Shown piece after piece: positions 22,101-29,577 of a stretch of DNA of 64,000 bases. This DNA is from Stachybotrys elegans. Taxonomy: Eukaryota; Ascomycota; Sordariomycetes; Hypocreales; Stachybotryaceae. The translations under genes were made by a program, and so were the position numbers. The stretch lies in assembly GCA_020746835.1 (NCBI GenBank), contig JAGPNK010000001.1:2356001-2420000 (forward strand), given 5' to 3'. The notes beneath the pieces are model-generated. The model saw only the letters and a list, made by a program, of their open reading frames with translations, ran no database searches and had not been told where the DNA came from. Each line of letters starts with the position of its first letter. Positions within the stretch are counted from its first letter, which is position 1.

Positions 22101-24943
22101 TCCTCAGCCAAACGTTTGGTGTTGAGATATAGCCTGGCGATGTCGTCGGCGGCCTGGTCAGTCTTGCTGCTCCTATTGCTCAGATATGTCTTGATGATAA
22201 CCAGCAGATCTTTGAGGTCTGCATCCGGGCTGTGAACGTAAACCTCGGTGAACCTCGTCCTGATTCCCACGGGCAGATCACGCTTGCCGACATCGGTTGC
22301 AGGATTCATAGCTCCAAAGATTCGGAAATCGGGATGAGCAGCAATCTTTTCAATCTCTCCCGTCTCAGAGAGAAGGATTGACGGTCTTTCACTTGGTCCG
22401 GTCAAAAGGTCGGCAATGCTTTCCAGAGTATCAGGCGATGCCAAATTGATCTCGTCGAGAAGAACCCAGTCTCCATTACGAACCGCCTTGATGAGATTAC
22501 CCTCGACAAACGAGAAGGCGAAGGCACCAGAGCCGCCCGAGATCTGCACGTCAAACTGCTCCAGATTACGCGCAAACGTCTCCCATCGCGGCTGCAAGTC
22601 GAGAAGAGTCTGGAGTCTTGACTGCTTCCTTCGACGCTTTGAGGGCTGTGAGTCGCCATCCCGTGCATCTGCCTGCTCCGAATTCATGCGCTCCAGCTCC
22701 GACACAATCTTGCTGAACATTTTTGGGGCTTCCTTCCACAGCTTGGAAACCCGCGCCCATTGACCCTTTTTAAGGCATTTGCGAACTTGCTCGAGGTATT
22801 TTTGGTTCTTGGAAGCCGAAATTCCAGTCGCCTTGAAGAGATCCTCAAAGTCCTCCCCCAGCGGGACGGCCAATGTCCGCACATTGACAGGTTTGAATCC
22901 TCCCAGCAGGTCGCCGACCTCACTCTGCTGTGAGAGGTTGACAGCGATCAATTTGTGGCCCAGTGAATCGGCCAGCTGCTGGACCACGGTGGTCTTGCCT
23001 ATACCAGTCTCACCAACGAGGAGTACTGGCTCGTTCAGATGCACAGCTCTGGCAATGGACTCGAGCAGACGCTTCGCGTGAACCGTGGACGCAAAAGGCC
23101 TCTTCGATTTTTGCACGCGGAGAGGCTGCTTCTTCTTGCGCAACTGTACCCGTCCGATACTGAACCTGTGCTCGTCTTCTTGCAAAGAGGGGACGTTGCC
23201 AGCGACGTAATGGTCCGCTGTGGCTCTGGACATATGCATCTCTTCTGCTATGCCGTGAACCAGCTGCTTGCCCAATTCCTTGTCCGGGCAGCTACCGACA
23301 AAGCAGTCCACAGCCTCCATGAACATCCAATCTCTCGTGGTATCGCTGATGGGCTCGTCTCCCGATACAGAGCCCGCCGACACCAGACACTCCTGCATTC
23401 GCCGACACCACTTGAGAAGGTCCCTGAGGTTCAGCTCGCGGTCAATGGCACTGCGGCCACGGCTCATCAGCGCCGGGCTCTTGCTCAGCTGGGTGATGCG
23501 GTCGAAGACGTCGATGATGGCGGGAACAAATTTATGGAGAATAGGATACATCTGCAGGATAATCTCCTTGAGCTCGGACTGGGATGAGGGCTGGGCATAC
23601 AGAGACTGCCAGAAGCGCATTCCCACAAGACTGGGTAGGTTTTCACGCCCATTCATCCCCCGCGAGGTTCGGACAGTGGCGAAGAGGCGGAAGGTGTCGG
23701 CCGCGCGGATCGTTTCTCCTCGGCTAGGGATCAGAAGCTCCTTGCGCTCAATTAACGGCAGCAGAGTGCTCACAACTTCGGCCGGGGCGCGGTCAAGATC
23801 CTCCACGAGGACCCATCTACCTTCTCTCACGGCAGTGGTCAAGACACCAGGGCGCCATTGGAAGCTGCCCGGCTTCACATCCGTCGAATATAGGCCGATG
23901 AGCATCTTGGCGTCGGTCTGCTCATTCAAGTGCAGCGTCACCATACTGGAGTACATGCCAAACTGCTTGGCGACCTCATGGATCATGGCAGTCTTGCCGA
24001 CGCCGGTGGATCCGTGCACGAGGATGGGCTCGTCATTGCGCAGTGCGTGTGCTAGGTTCTCTAGGTTCTTGGTGGTCGTGGAGGTCATCACGAGGCTAGA
24101 TGGGTCGCCGGTAGGTCCAAGGGGTCGGGGCAATATTACTTGGCCGTAGGTAATGACATAGGGAGTGAGATTCTGCACGATTGGCTTCATGTCGGCTTCA
24201 TGGTCCATCTCCTGCAGCTCCGTACGCAAGGCCGCGATATCCTTTGCCCGCTTGTGCTCGTACATGGACAGGAAGATGTAGTCGATTTCTTTCCCATCGA
24301 GCATACCGACAACGACCTCATTTCCTCCCACGTGCTCGTCAATGAGCATCTCGAGCTTCTGGTCCGAGGCCCGGAGCAGTTGGCAGAAGATGCGCACCGC
24401 AACATATCTCACGGCACGAGACTCGTGCTTGAACAGAAGCTGTACAAAGGCCGGCGAAATCAAGAAACCAAAGCTCCGCCGATGAAAGTTCAGCAGCCTC
24501 CACGCAGCGACAAGGCTCTGGAGCAGGTCATTGTCATGGCCATTGCCCCGGGGGAGCGTCTCATCAATGGCTGGCGCGGCGAGTTGCAGCGCCGAGGGGT
24601 GGTGACGCCGCGACGCCGACGCCGACGCTGATGACTGGAGGAATGAAGCAAGATACGGCGCAAACGGCAAGATGCGGGCCAGCGCTGTGGTGGCCTGTGA
24701 GCGCCTCTCCTCATTTCCGGCGTTGAGGACCCAGCGAGCGCAAATGTCGGGGAAGACGTGCTCAAAGTGCACAAAAATTCGGTCTGTAAGTGCCGGGTTT
24801 AAAGCTGCCTCTGAGACGGCATCGAGCAGCCTGGTGGTGGTGTTATCCTGGATAATCTCGAGTAACTCGGCGGGCAGATGTTCCAAAACAGTCGCATCCT
24901 GGAGGAGCGACCTCCTCTGCCTGGCAACGTCCACCATGGCCAT
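10130..24943 (-). CDS. MDN1: Midasin (MDN1/REA1), giant AAA+ ATPase of 60S ribosome maturation
   Basis: Dynein-like AAA+ remodelling ATPase that strips assembly factors (Ytm1 complex, Rsa4) from pre-60S particles in the nucleolus and nucleoplasm. It is one unbroken 4937-codon frame from the first in-frame ATG at 24943. The frame stays open to 25015, but only from a GTG. Six P-loops are visible: GSTGVGKT (about 310), GETGIGKT (643), GPTSAGKT (1090), GETGCGKT (1380), GSPGVGKT (1760) and SPSGFGKT (2070). Walker B motifs such as LLDEINLA follow them. A long helical linker leads to a roughly 560-residue Asp/Glu-rich tract (about 4075-4635). The C-terminal MIDAS/VWA domain has the metal motif DDSKSMGESS near 4735. 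The size matches yeast Mdn1 (4910 aa). Antisense and off-frame ORFs over the acidic tract are shadows. Confidence 0.97.
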   Translation of the reverse strand: MAMVDVARQRRSLLQDATVLEHLPAELLEIIQDNTTTRLLDAVSEAALNPALTDRIFVHFEHVFPDICARWVLNAGNEERRSQATTALARILPFAPYLASFLQSSASASASRRHHPSALQLAAPAIDETLPRGNGHDNDLLQSLVAAWRLLNFHRRSFGFLISPAFVQLLFKHESRAVRYVAVRIFCQLLRASDQKLEMLIDEHVGGNEVVVGMLDGKEIDYIFLSMYEHKRAKDIAALRTELQEMDHEADMKPIVQNLTPYVITYGQVILPRPLGPTGDPSSLVMTSTTTKNLENLAHALRNDEPILVHGSTGVGKTAMIHEVAKQFGMYSSMVTLHLNEQTDAKMLIGLYSTDVKPGSFQWRPGVLTTAVREGRWVLVEDLDRAPAEVVSTLLPLIERKELLIPSRGETIRAADTFRLFATVRTSRGMNGRENLPSLVGMRFWQSLYAQPSSQSELKEIILQMYPILHKFVPAIIDVFDRITQLSKSPALMSRGRSAIDRELNLRDLLKWCRRMQECLVSAGSVSGDEPISDTTRDWMFMEAVDCFVGSCPDKELGKQLVHGIAEEMHMSRATADHYVAGNVPSLQEDEHRFSIGRVQLRKKKQPLRVQKSKRPFASTVHAKRLLESIARAVHLNEPVLLVGETGIGKTTVVQQLADSLGHKLIAVNLSQQSEVGDLLGGFKPVNVRTLAVPLGEDFEDLFKATGISASKNQKYLEQVRKCLKKGQWARVSKLWKEAPKMFSKIVSELERMNSEQADARDGDSQPSKRRRKQSRLQTLLDLQPRWETFARNLEQFDVQISGGSGAFAFSFVEGNLIKAVRNGDWVLLDEINLASPDTLESIADLLTGPSERPSILLSETGEIEKIAAHPDFRIFGAMNPATDVGKRDLPVGIRTRFTEVYVHSPDADLKDLLVIIKTYLSNRSSKTDQAADDIARLYLNTKRLAEEKRLVDGANEVPHFSLRTLTRVLSYVNTISPLYGLRRALFEGFSMGFLTLLDRNSENLLVPLIYHHLLDNYGDPLALLSQTPKHPNDGRQHVKFVNKNQDRHYWLFQGDQTPVEREDYIITPYVERNLLNLVRATSTRRFPILIQGPTSAGKTSMIEYLANYTGNKFVRINNHEHTDLQEYLGTYVSGSDGKLRFQEGILVQAMRQGHWIVLDELNLAPTDVLEALNRLLDDNRELLIPETQEVVKPHENFILFATQNPPGLYGGRKVLSRAFRNRFLELHFDDIPESELEFILQQRSRNTSPPDCRRIVSVYKELSRLRQTSRLFEQKDSFATLRDLFRWALREADTREEIAAHGFMLLAERVRNDEERTAVKDVIEKVFKVKIHPEKLYSADEAPELKQLSRQPNSQGVVWTHAMRRLYVLLARALRNNEPVLLVGETGCGKTTVCQLLAEALGKGLHIVNAHQNTETGDLIGSQRPVRNRGAILEALDNDLKVALQGLNIDTSGSVEDRLARYKSLDASATESLPVKLRDNIKTLEVRSKALFEWSDGALVEAMRNGDFFLLDEISLADDSVLERLNSILEPQRTLLLAEKGVDNSFVVATQGFQFFATMNPGGDFGKKELSPALRNRFTEIWVPPLSDGEDIREIVQAKLADGAKQLVNVIIDFAVWFGSTFRSMATTPFSVREILGWVQFINKFESTDPVASLVHGASTVFVDSIGANPSAILATDPASINEWRLKCFQKLGELLGQDVSAIYLSQPQVTLTNEKLTIGDFSVPRAPGGSTESSFAFHAPTTCLNAMRVLRAMQMQKPILLEGSPGVGKTTLVAALAKACGQPLTRINLSDQTDLMDLFGTDVPVEGAEAGNFAWRDAPFLQAMQKGEWVLLDEMNLASQSVLEGLNACLDHRGEVYISELDQVFKRHPSFRLFAAQNPHHQGGGRKGLPASFVNRFIVVYADVFSYDDLKLIAAHNFPKLPTETIGQLIQFIARLEDSIVVEKRFGSQGGPWEFNLRDVLRWLNLMDTSDPLLQTAQVDDFLNMIVRQRFRTEKDRGEVDKLFAQVFGMHPRKHSLYHDLNSSYGQVGLALLSRNRNTQPEDLPYIDTVPRLAELESIMICVKQNIPCIISSPSGFGKTVLLEYVAALAGKPLVVFPMNADIDTMDLVGGFEQADPLREVNAALRDLRDELQESIMSLVPTDAPAEALRLLQLLDGYSLNAATIDILRPSMESLLHSVASDSRIGTILSKTLSLLHGPLVLNSPGFEWLDGVIVKALLTGQWLVLDNANMCNASVLDRLNSLLEPDGFLSINEHCGPGGEPRIIRPHPEFRIFLTMDPRYGELSRAMRNRAIEIHINAPPPQSDSCFSRLTNVEGRFQRYMQTIDFASRPNATLGGARVALDHLAIQDLSILPRYTNAHLSGSTNLEEYSGLVRGMLQYLQTPMGSSSITANMALYSQLPGGASAGLTNAQPIHPLGNPPVAHLLPDIDQAIWAATCYETKADLYSMSQSLEMYHREAQASKLASLNRLKRSLISGRVAAVSKDSTVKLADFLRSTYAALGSYVDIDFSSLVPWKDRGIFIRTILQYLQHTILYTTKDLFDEARFQAHLAHGTKLLYKYLAATADEKDQAFMRLLLDRFASDFSSGFKLSTGLSMEPLWSMFKPIPIPDKSVLDRSLELDRLGTRFDALRWRTNTSIKDLSKAMATLERAYRIVRDGLTTTDELVQSLTAEIESLEKSIGIQAVDLRPFLVHEFEALRQYSMLRQPAFSTIEPNHDLMVLSNTPTKAGMMLASSTGEATALQFIEGLARQGQHIWDGTFATSLWSHIQAVSSVSLNSLSLLEKEFPFMGHQITDLSAELASDPLVPLNNTLWQLLQLIFASHDAELKGFVVEAQKRAIANPDCIVEYGRGWLPSNATLFDDLVFKISPAHLQQVTRDHLLPAIVACSGARSGKGQATYLSALAWIHFSVGAIKLYVPDRVYDPQLRPRLEREFFQDLQTYLDDEIATLRLFEKHFTGRDSNDRIEILEQRLTDMGPLPEEMQPVFRPEVSELSQLQAEFANILKAVAGATLQPTLQLIDTDPQQARTELQFVKEITERLIDRLTTRFEVYQDITRPTVNLLHCFLVGLSLSNAVSAASLKQSTDALLRFTPFWDGSTWDIRSQSLSPDSFEFLSLMRVNATIEGMDRVQPDVHDSIFQCFHRFYDEWNRKLEADRKEEEAKASLYRFRGSFEDEEEIDAQEFSELFPTYDEENENTQPTKSREAVRSTSLRVAEIHKQLFLEQQDPMTTIQDLCLAVGQRVASEMHQHSNIDRTLNSKMLASTMLFLNEKMEALTAVKTDRSYNFYTDANMTEAHSLVSLVDKIKTRFRQLQLVDEIGHMQPLADVLQSCDKLLELVHTEPLAKILPKVEQLHGHVYEWQHGGWASRVHLAPALYDALTETIIRWRRLELSTWANLFDMEQKKCEEDAYSWWFIAYQVVVAVPLSMVESPSELEFYVESLVSNLALYFSSSVVGQFKTRLALLRQLRNHLRLLTKSYPVLDPVYHAVANFITYYQRYEPAAEQAIKKGRMPIEKNMKDVLLVASWKDTNINALRESARKSHQKLFRIVRKFRGVLGQEMQPLLAQDLPDESIVSIGHTTESVDTDIPATLREQLEQSLPGWLEKHRRLANTTKIVSTMAKISGKPEMSVNIASSLDEFVSNLHTSMTELRTETPSTLTEENKEQVKHLKTRKRKLFADTLRDLRNMGFRHNLGQDKLASQASLSKILTSARLLENDSSIAQQAEYHFHKVLDLVPKARLAAREPSEDLSGSEVTRSMGFVEGILSLLLSQRSILVNAASQLSSLEKSVAQFKELGKVEKYGALVRPASTPNMTRHLPWLVQVLEFSIRLVQIHAKLGATEHSFVIEGLKSWLTRFQAHNDNLRALTPLPGSLASKAQLNFEGDVSIDLGSLSSFVQEALSRDTRLGFILQSVVPWLQPTVHQIEPEAESPSLERFANAISTLTDGVLVAVEDAKKAGSEIPRKDDEPSWFAKQNDAALSILRRLHLKSIENSLENSIAIMQKLDHGQQGLAVSSMAAVALATPIIEQFLVLCRQILNQALDIYRATGHLSHNLTKTFIQIASQGFCTPQEKSDETSGDSGKLESGTGLGDGEGAEDISKDIQPDEDLTELAQEANKEEKGDMEDEKDAVDMADEELEGEMGSVQGEDEDDNDSKKGDEEEEENDMDEEAGDVDDLDPTAVDEKMWDGDDEKAEKDQQGDKAKGKKDDEQMAAEENSMDDQPDQDQAQDDQEQKDEPEMEDEQAEEEEDVHAPEELNKQDQTVQENDTLALPEEMELDLDDNESMSSDSDDDLDMASNAEAEEENAEEEAKPEDQVEPTESAPEPPKEIDGGEEDAGESEAEMEDQANGDEVQEDPKEEEPEEQPKDEPEAPTNDEAPQHHDEAKADQDNAAPSDVKSSGQDQNADAMDLDEQFQSKAAEQADGEMGEGAADQDTSAGNKGATSRSNERIEKADAEQDNQEDSARSDPFKKLGDALEKWHRQQADIQNANPEDSRAENAPDDSAADQAKQEFQHLQDDEAAADTQAMGTADNEDVQPMDEEMAIDNEQQDGPSRTMEQDDKDEAADKETDKVDPGEQADGPDSKTEEPDDGRSGVKTRQGNYNREPSPFEQEVGKTEQDDEDEKVEETSTQLSSTHISDPERPLRDLGESTQQWAEFQSKTHGLALSLTSQLRLILTPSQSTKLSGSFRTGKRLNIKRIIPYIASSYKRDKIWMRRSIPTKRTYQILLCVDDSKSMGESSSGNLAMESLVMVSRSLTMLEAGQVGVVGFGSDVFTAHQLTDPFGSDAGAKVLQQFTFSQDSTDIARLIRQTIDTFRVARQQTSGNSDLWQLALIMSDGLTPSSAHDSIRRLLREAIEERIMIVFIIMDDTGKKKGDSVLELKEAKFINEGGESRVVIERYLDTFPFQYYLIVHNLEELPSALAGLLRTWFAEVTS

Positions 24944-25351
24944 GGCTGCGTTGTGCCGAAAGACTTTTGCGAGTATGTCGTTTGTATTTTTTGGTGTTGC
25001 AATAGGCAAACTCACATGCTATATGGAATATTTTATTTTCTACACTAGGCTGGGCGACTTTTCTGCCAATTCTTTTATGGGGCCCGCGACCGCAATTGCC
25101 CCAAGAAATCCAATGCCAGCAGGAACGTCCCCTTGCAGTCTGATCGGTGCTGGCGCCACGAATTTCCGGACCAATCACCTGGTTTGGTCGGTGGGACCCT
25201 GGCGTTGGGAAAGCTCGAAAAACTTCGAGACGGAAACTCCTTTGGATGCCTTTGCACGCACGCGCGACAGCATATAACGACTCCCCATCACGACCACCGC
25301 CCTGAGCATCCGTCTCCTCGCAGCCCAATTGGCCCCCTCCCCACAGACCCA
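24944..25351. promoter_or_regulatory. Divergent promoter region MDN1 / bL12m
   Basis: A 408-bp spacer between divergent start codons couples a cytosolic ribosome-assembly gene and a mitochondrial ribosomal protein gene. Nothing else is seen. Shared regulation is possible but not shown. Confidence 0.45.
25012..25017 (-). promoter_or_regulatory. Start-stop element (ATG-TGA) or intron donor upstream of MDN1
   Basis: On the minus strand an ATG is followed directly by TGA, 72 nt before the MDN1 start codon. The same bases form a GTGAGT consensus donor (from 25015). The alternative is therefore a 70-nt 5'-UTR intron (24946-25015) ending in GCAG just before the CCATGG start context. The branch site is weak. 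I cannot decide between the two without transcript data. Confidence 0.4.
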
Positions 25352-25957
25352 ATGGCCATGTCTTGCCGATACGCAGCGCAGAGCTGCGCCCGCTCTCTGC
25401 GAGCCTCCTCCTCCGTCAAGGCTCCCGCACAGATGCTCCGAGTCTCTGCCACGACGAGGCGATACAACTCAACCGAGGCCGCTGCCCCGACGAACCCCAA
25501 GATTGCCGAGATTGTCGACCAGATCAGCCGATTGACGCTTCTCGAGACTGCCGACCTCGTCTCCAGCCTCAAGGTTGGTTTTTTGTTTTGCCCTCATCCT
25601 TCCCGCCAGCTAACCAACGTTTCCACACTACAGAGCAAGCTCAACATCCCCGACATGCCGATTGGCGGCTTCGCTGCCGCTCCCGCTGCCGCTCCCGCTG
25701 CCGTCGAGGAGGAGGCCGAGGCCGCCCCTGCCGCCGCCGAGAAGACGCTGTTCAACCTGAAGCTCGAGGCGTTCGACGCTGCCGCCAAGGCCAAGGTCAT
25801 CAAGGAAGTCAAGGGACTGCTGGGCCTGAGCTTGGTGGACAGCAAGAAGTTCGTCGAGAGCGCGCCCAAGATGATGAAGGAGAACGTGCCCAAGGAGGAT
25901 GCTGAGAAGATCATCGCCACGATGAAGGAGTTGGGCGCCACCGTCACCATGGACTAA
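25352..25957 (+). CDS. MNP1: Mitochondrial large-subunit ribosomal protein bL12m (L7/L12 type)
   Basis: Stalk protein of the mitochondrial 54S subunit that recruits translation factors. The exons are 25352-25573 and 25634-25957, giving 181 aa. The 60-nt intron has a GTTGGT donor and a CTAAC branch site, is a multiple of three and has no stop. Residues 1-35 are basic and Ser/Ala-rich (CRYAAQSCARSLRASSSV), fitting a mitochondrial presequence. The N-terminal dimerisation helix (ISRLTLLETADLVSSLKSKL) is followed by an Ala/Pro/Glu-rich hinge. The canonical C-terminal domain holds KVIKEVKGLLGLSL, KKFVESAP and EDAEKI. The length agrees with fungal mitochondrial L12. The call is secure. Confidence 0.95.
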   Translation: MAMSCRYAAQSCARSLRASSSVKAPAQMLRVSATTRRYNSTEAAAPTNPKIAEIVDQISRLTLLETADLVSSLKVGFLFCPHPSRQLTNVSTLQSKLNIPDMPIGGFAAAPAAAPAAVEEEAEAAPAAAEKTLFNLKLEAFDAAAKAKVIKEVKGLLGLSLVDSKKFVESAPKMMKENVPKEDAEKIIATMKELGATVTMD

Positions 25958-26294
25958 AGAAATTTATCCCCCCCACCACTTGATGGCTACAAGGAGTTGG
26001 CTTTTGTTGGCTTGGGCTCGGTCGGCGTGGTACGATAGGCAGAAGGAAATCTCTGCGTGTACAAAGCGACGTGTACTAGTATCTAAGAATATTCAATCTT
26101 GTCCCAAATATGACAGTTTAGAAAACAAGACTTTTTTTGTATTACTGCTCATGTCCAACAACAACGTTTCGCCCACCCTTGATAGTTGATGGAGAAGGTC
26201 GAAGGGGTATCTCAATAAGCCCAGCTCAAACCCGATAACTCAAACGCCGCCCAATGCCCATGCTTCGCCCCCATGTCGTTTTCCATGCCACATT
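25958..26294. other. Convergent 3' region bL12m / CTK3
   Basis: A 337-bp spacer between converging genes, A/T-rich around 26095-26170. No ORF, repeat or RNA gene was recognised. It is presumably two 3' UTRs. Confidence 0.4.
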
Positions 26295-27176
26295 TCAATG
26301 GTTGGCAGCGCCGTTGGAGGACATCTGGTGATGACATTTCAGCAGCGCCATTTCCTTGCCGAAATCGTCCTCCTCTTCAAAGATCAGGCGGTCGTCGTCG
26401 TCGCCAAAGTCGCTCGTCTCGTCCCACAGCCTGTTCTCCTCGGCGCCTTCGGCACTGGGAATCGCCCAGATGCTCTCGCGCTCACGCTTGTGTCTCTCGC
26501 GGTCCTCCTCGATGCGCTGCTCAATCTGGCGCTTGTCCAGCCGGCTCTGGCCGCGCCTGCCTGGCCTGGGAATCGTCTGTGATGGCGGCATATCAAGCAT
26601 CTCAGTGTCCCCGTTGGGGGAGACGAGGCCAAGATCATCAACGTTGGTTTCTCGCTCCTTGATGACATCTTGGATCTGGCTGACGGCTTGCGACTCCAGA
26701 AACCCTTTACCCTGCAGCCCTAGTAGGACCTGGATGAGAGTCAGATGGGGAAACGACTGAATGGCAGACCGAGCGTGACGACTCACCTTGCGGACGACTT
26801 TGACATTGGCAGCGCCAGAACCATCATCCGGGGCCACGGCATCTACGACGCGGATAATGTCGCGCTGCATCATGCGGATGTAGTCGGGGTGCCCGTCCCG
26901 CTGAGCCAGGTCTAGGAAGTGCTCAATGAAATACATGATATTGGCACGGGTGTTCATGTTTGTCTGCACACACAATCAGCTGCTGCCGAAACCTCTGAGG
27001 CTTCGGATGGATCGACGTACCCTCTCAATCTGCTCCAGGATGCAAGAGTGCAGGTCCTCGTCCATGTCCTTGTACTTGAGGGCATACTGGGCTGCTTTCT
27101 GGGCCGAGGTGACGGAAGCGTTGAGATGCTGCAGCTGCGACGTGAAGCGCATGCGAACCTCGAACGGGTCGGCCAT
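26295..27176 (-). CDS. CTK3: CTD kinase I subunit gamma (Ctk3)
   Basis: Non-catalytic subunit of CTDK-I, which phosphorylates Ser2 of the RNA polymerase II C-terminal repeat. The exons are 27021-27176, 26787-26963 and 26295-26729, giving 255 aa. Both introns are 57 nt with GTACGT and GTGAGT donors; the second is free of stops and could be misread as coding. The CID-like helical N-domain is clear: MADPFEVRMRF, QKAAQYALKY, DEDLHSCILEQIER, NIMYFIEHF and YIRMMQRDIIRVVDAVAP. The C-terminal third carries a basic coiled-coil segment (KRQIEQRIEEDRERHKRERE) and an acidic end. The start is the first ATG of the frame, and the MxDPFEVRMRF beginning is typical of fungal Ctk3. It is divergent from the P5C reductase gene. 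Confidence 0.93.
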
Positions 27177-28265
27177 TGCGGAGGGAGGAGGAGATTTGCG
27201 GACGGCTTATGCGTGATGGTGACCCAGGCGCTGGGCCTCGTTGGATGGAGATGGTCGGCGTGTCCGGTCTGGCTCTGTAGGTTGTGTGTCGTCCATCCAC
27301 TCTCACTCCGTCAAGCCTTGCTCACTGTACAGATCCATAACTTTCAGAAGCTCACTACTAGTAGGTACCTACAGTTAGGTGGTGTGTAGGTACCTGGCAA
27401 GGGTGGTGGCCGTGCCGGCGCTAGCCCGCAACGGGATAATACGGGACGGCGCCTACCCTAGATGTGCGAGTGTGCCACAGGTGGGTGGCAGGCGTGGCTT
27501 AATATTATTTATTTATTGCCTTGCCCGTACCGTAATCCTGCGTCTGGATACCTGCAGCCTTGATGATATTAATATCCCATGTGTGTGAGAGCATGGCTGG
27601 AGATCTTGCCCATCTTTGCTCCCCTACGCCTGTCCAGCCAATTACGAGTCCTGGCTGTGCCACCATCCTCGGCATCAACCTGCCGCCGCATGAGTCGCCC
27701 GTCCAGAAACCCCTGCCTGCACCCTTAAACCAGCCATACGGAGTGATGCAAGGCGGGAGCTTGGACTCAATTCCAGGATCCCGTTGCAATTTTTATTATT
27801 ACTTTGTTTCTCCCATTCTCACTGTCTCCCTCCCCTTTCTCACTCCTGACGATAAGCCTGCCGTGTTACTGTAGCGAGCCGTAGGATGACGGAGCAAAAG
27901 TATGGCTGTCCCTGCAGCCCGTCCGTATTATTAGTCTGCTAGTGCTTCCCCAGCATATGTAAGAACGGAATAAAAAGGAGGCCTCGCCCTCTCACCCTAC
28001 AGCCTACAGGGTCCCTCTTTGACGTTGCTTTTTGCCAGTATCCGTATTTTTTATTTATTTATTTATTTGTTAGGCCGCAGTCTGATCACCGCACCACAGC
28101 CCAACTGTTTTGTTTCTGGCCTCACTTGAGCCCCTTTTCGAGCAATTCTCAAATTCTCTTCCGTTATTCACTCTTGTTTTCCTGGTCACAATCTTGTGCT
28201 TCGGTTTCACCCCTCTGCCCTTCTTCATCGCCATTCTTGCTTCGCCTAGTCCGAACTCTGTATAA
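27177..28265. promoter_or_regulatory. Divergent promoter region CTK3 / P5C reductase, with AGGTACCT palindromes
   Basis: This 1.09-kb spacer has no gene. It holds two copies of the palindrome AGGTACCT at 27363-27370 and 27388-27395, a TTTA-type tandem repeat at 28045-28070, and a C/T-rich leader up to the ATG. ORFs here are short and lack coding character. Confidence 0.5.
28045..28070. repeat. TTTA microsatellite
   Basis: A short tandem run of ATTT units sits within the leader or promoter region of the P5C reductase gene, about 200 bp before its ATG. Confidence 0.8.
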
Positions 28266-29354
28266 ATGAGTAAATCAATGAAGATGCTTGCTCTTCCCTA
28301 CCACGGCCAGCAGCACGATGACTTCACCGTCACCGTGCTGGGCTGCGGTAAGTCAATCCTGCTCCCCGATTGTCTCGCAGTTTGATTCTCATCCCGCACT
28401 CTCGCAGGTACCATGGGAATTGCCATTCTCAACGGCATCCTGACGTCTCTCTCGGAGATGCAGGGCCCCAAGCCTCTGCAGACGCCTTCTTCGGGCACCT
28501 CCACGCCCGCAGATGATCTCCCTCCCCGGCTGCCTTCTCGTTTCATCGCCTGTGTTCGATCTTCCGAGAGCGCCAAGCGCGTCAAGGCAGCCTTGTGGGA
28601 GCACTCCTCTATCCTCAAGGTCGTCCAGAACGACAACCTGGCTGCCGTGGTGCAGGCTGACGTTGTCATCATGTCCTGCAAGGCCGACATGGTCAACGAG
28701 ATCCTCAGCCAGCCTGGCATGGCCAAGGCTCTCCACGGAAAGCTCCTCATCAGCATCTGCGCTGGTATTACCGTGGAGCACGTCGAGATCGCCCTCCACG
28801 GTGCCGTGTCCAACAAGGACCCCGAGGAGGATGGCAGGTGCCGCATTGTCCGGGCCATGTGCAACACCGCGGCTCTGATCCGTGAGTCCATGACCGTCAT
28901 TGGACTCAGCGACCCCCCTCTGCCGTACGACACCCAGGTCCTGGTCACCTGGATCTTCAGGCGCATCGGCGACGTTGTCTTCCTGCCCTCAGAGAACATG
29001 GATGCCTGCACCGCCCTCTGCGGATCTGGCCCCGCCTACTATGCGCTGATGCTCGAGGCCGCCGTCGATGGCGCTGTCGCCATGGGCTTGCCCCGCGCTG
29101 CTGCCCTGCGAATGGCTACCCAGACAATGAGGGGAACCACGGGACTCATCCAGCATGGAGAGCACCCCGCCCTGTTGAGAGAGAAGGTCTGCACCCCTGG
29201 CGGATGCACCATCGGTGGACTACTGGTGCTCGAGGAAGGCGGCACGAGGGGCGTTGTCTCCAGGGCGGTGCGTGAGGCTACCGTCGTAGCAAGTCAGCTG
29301 GGCAAGGGCGTACAGGGAGTCAACGGCACCAGAGCCGTCGGTTTAAGACAATAG
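28266..29354 (+). CDS. PRO3: Pyrroline-5-carboxylate reductase (proline biosynthesis)
   Basis: NAD(P)H-dependent reductase that makes L-proline from pyrroline-5-carboxylate in the cytosol. The exons are 28266-28347 and 28408-29354, giving 342 aa. The intron splits the Rossmann glycine motif (VLGCG / TMGIAIL). The C-terminal domain is unmistakable: CGSGPAYYALMLEAAVDGAV, QTMRGTTGL, REKVCTPGGCTIGGL and EGGTRGVVSRAVREA. Three ATGs lie in the first seven codons; I use the first. Between the Rossmann start and the next beta strand there is a Pro/Ser/Thr-rich insert of about 30 residues that the roughly 286-aa yeast enzyme lacks. This accounts for part of the extra length. The 5' leader looks long. 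Confidence 0.95.
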
Positions 29355-29577
29355 ATGTGACCTGCTACATGTTGTCCTTTCAATATTGTTCATTATTTGT
29401 ACACTAGCCTAGACTACAATTTGCAAGTTTGGATGGACATTGCTGCCTCGGGCCTCCAGTAAACAAGCTGCCCGTCCATGTGATATAGCAAAAACTCAGC
29501 GCTGCGAGAGCATTCGCTCCACAAGCGCATGTCGGGGTATTGACCGTCCTCCGCCCGTTGCCGAATCCACCGCTGAC

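Noticed and set aside
24944..25015. 24-codon N-terminal extension of MDN1
   Set aside because: It would need a GTG start; the only nearby ATG is followed at once by TGA.
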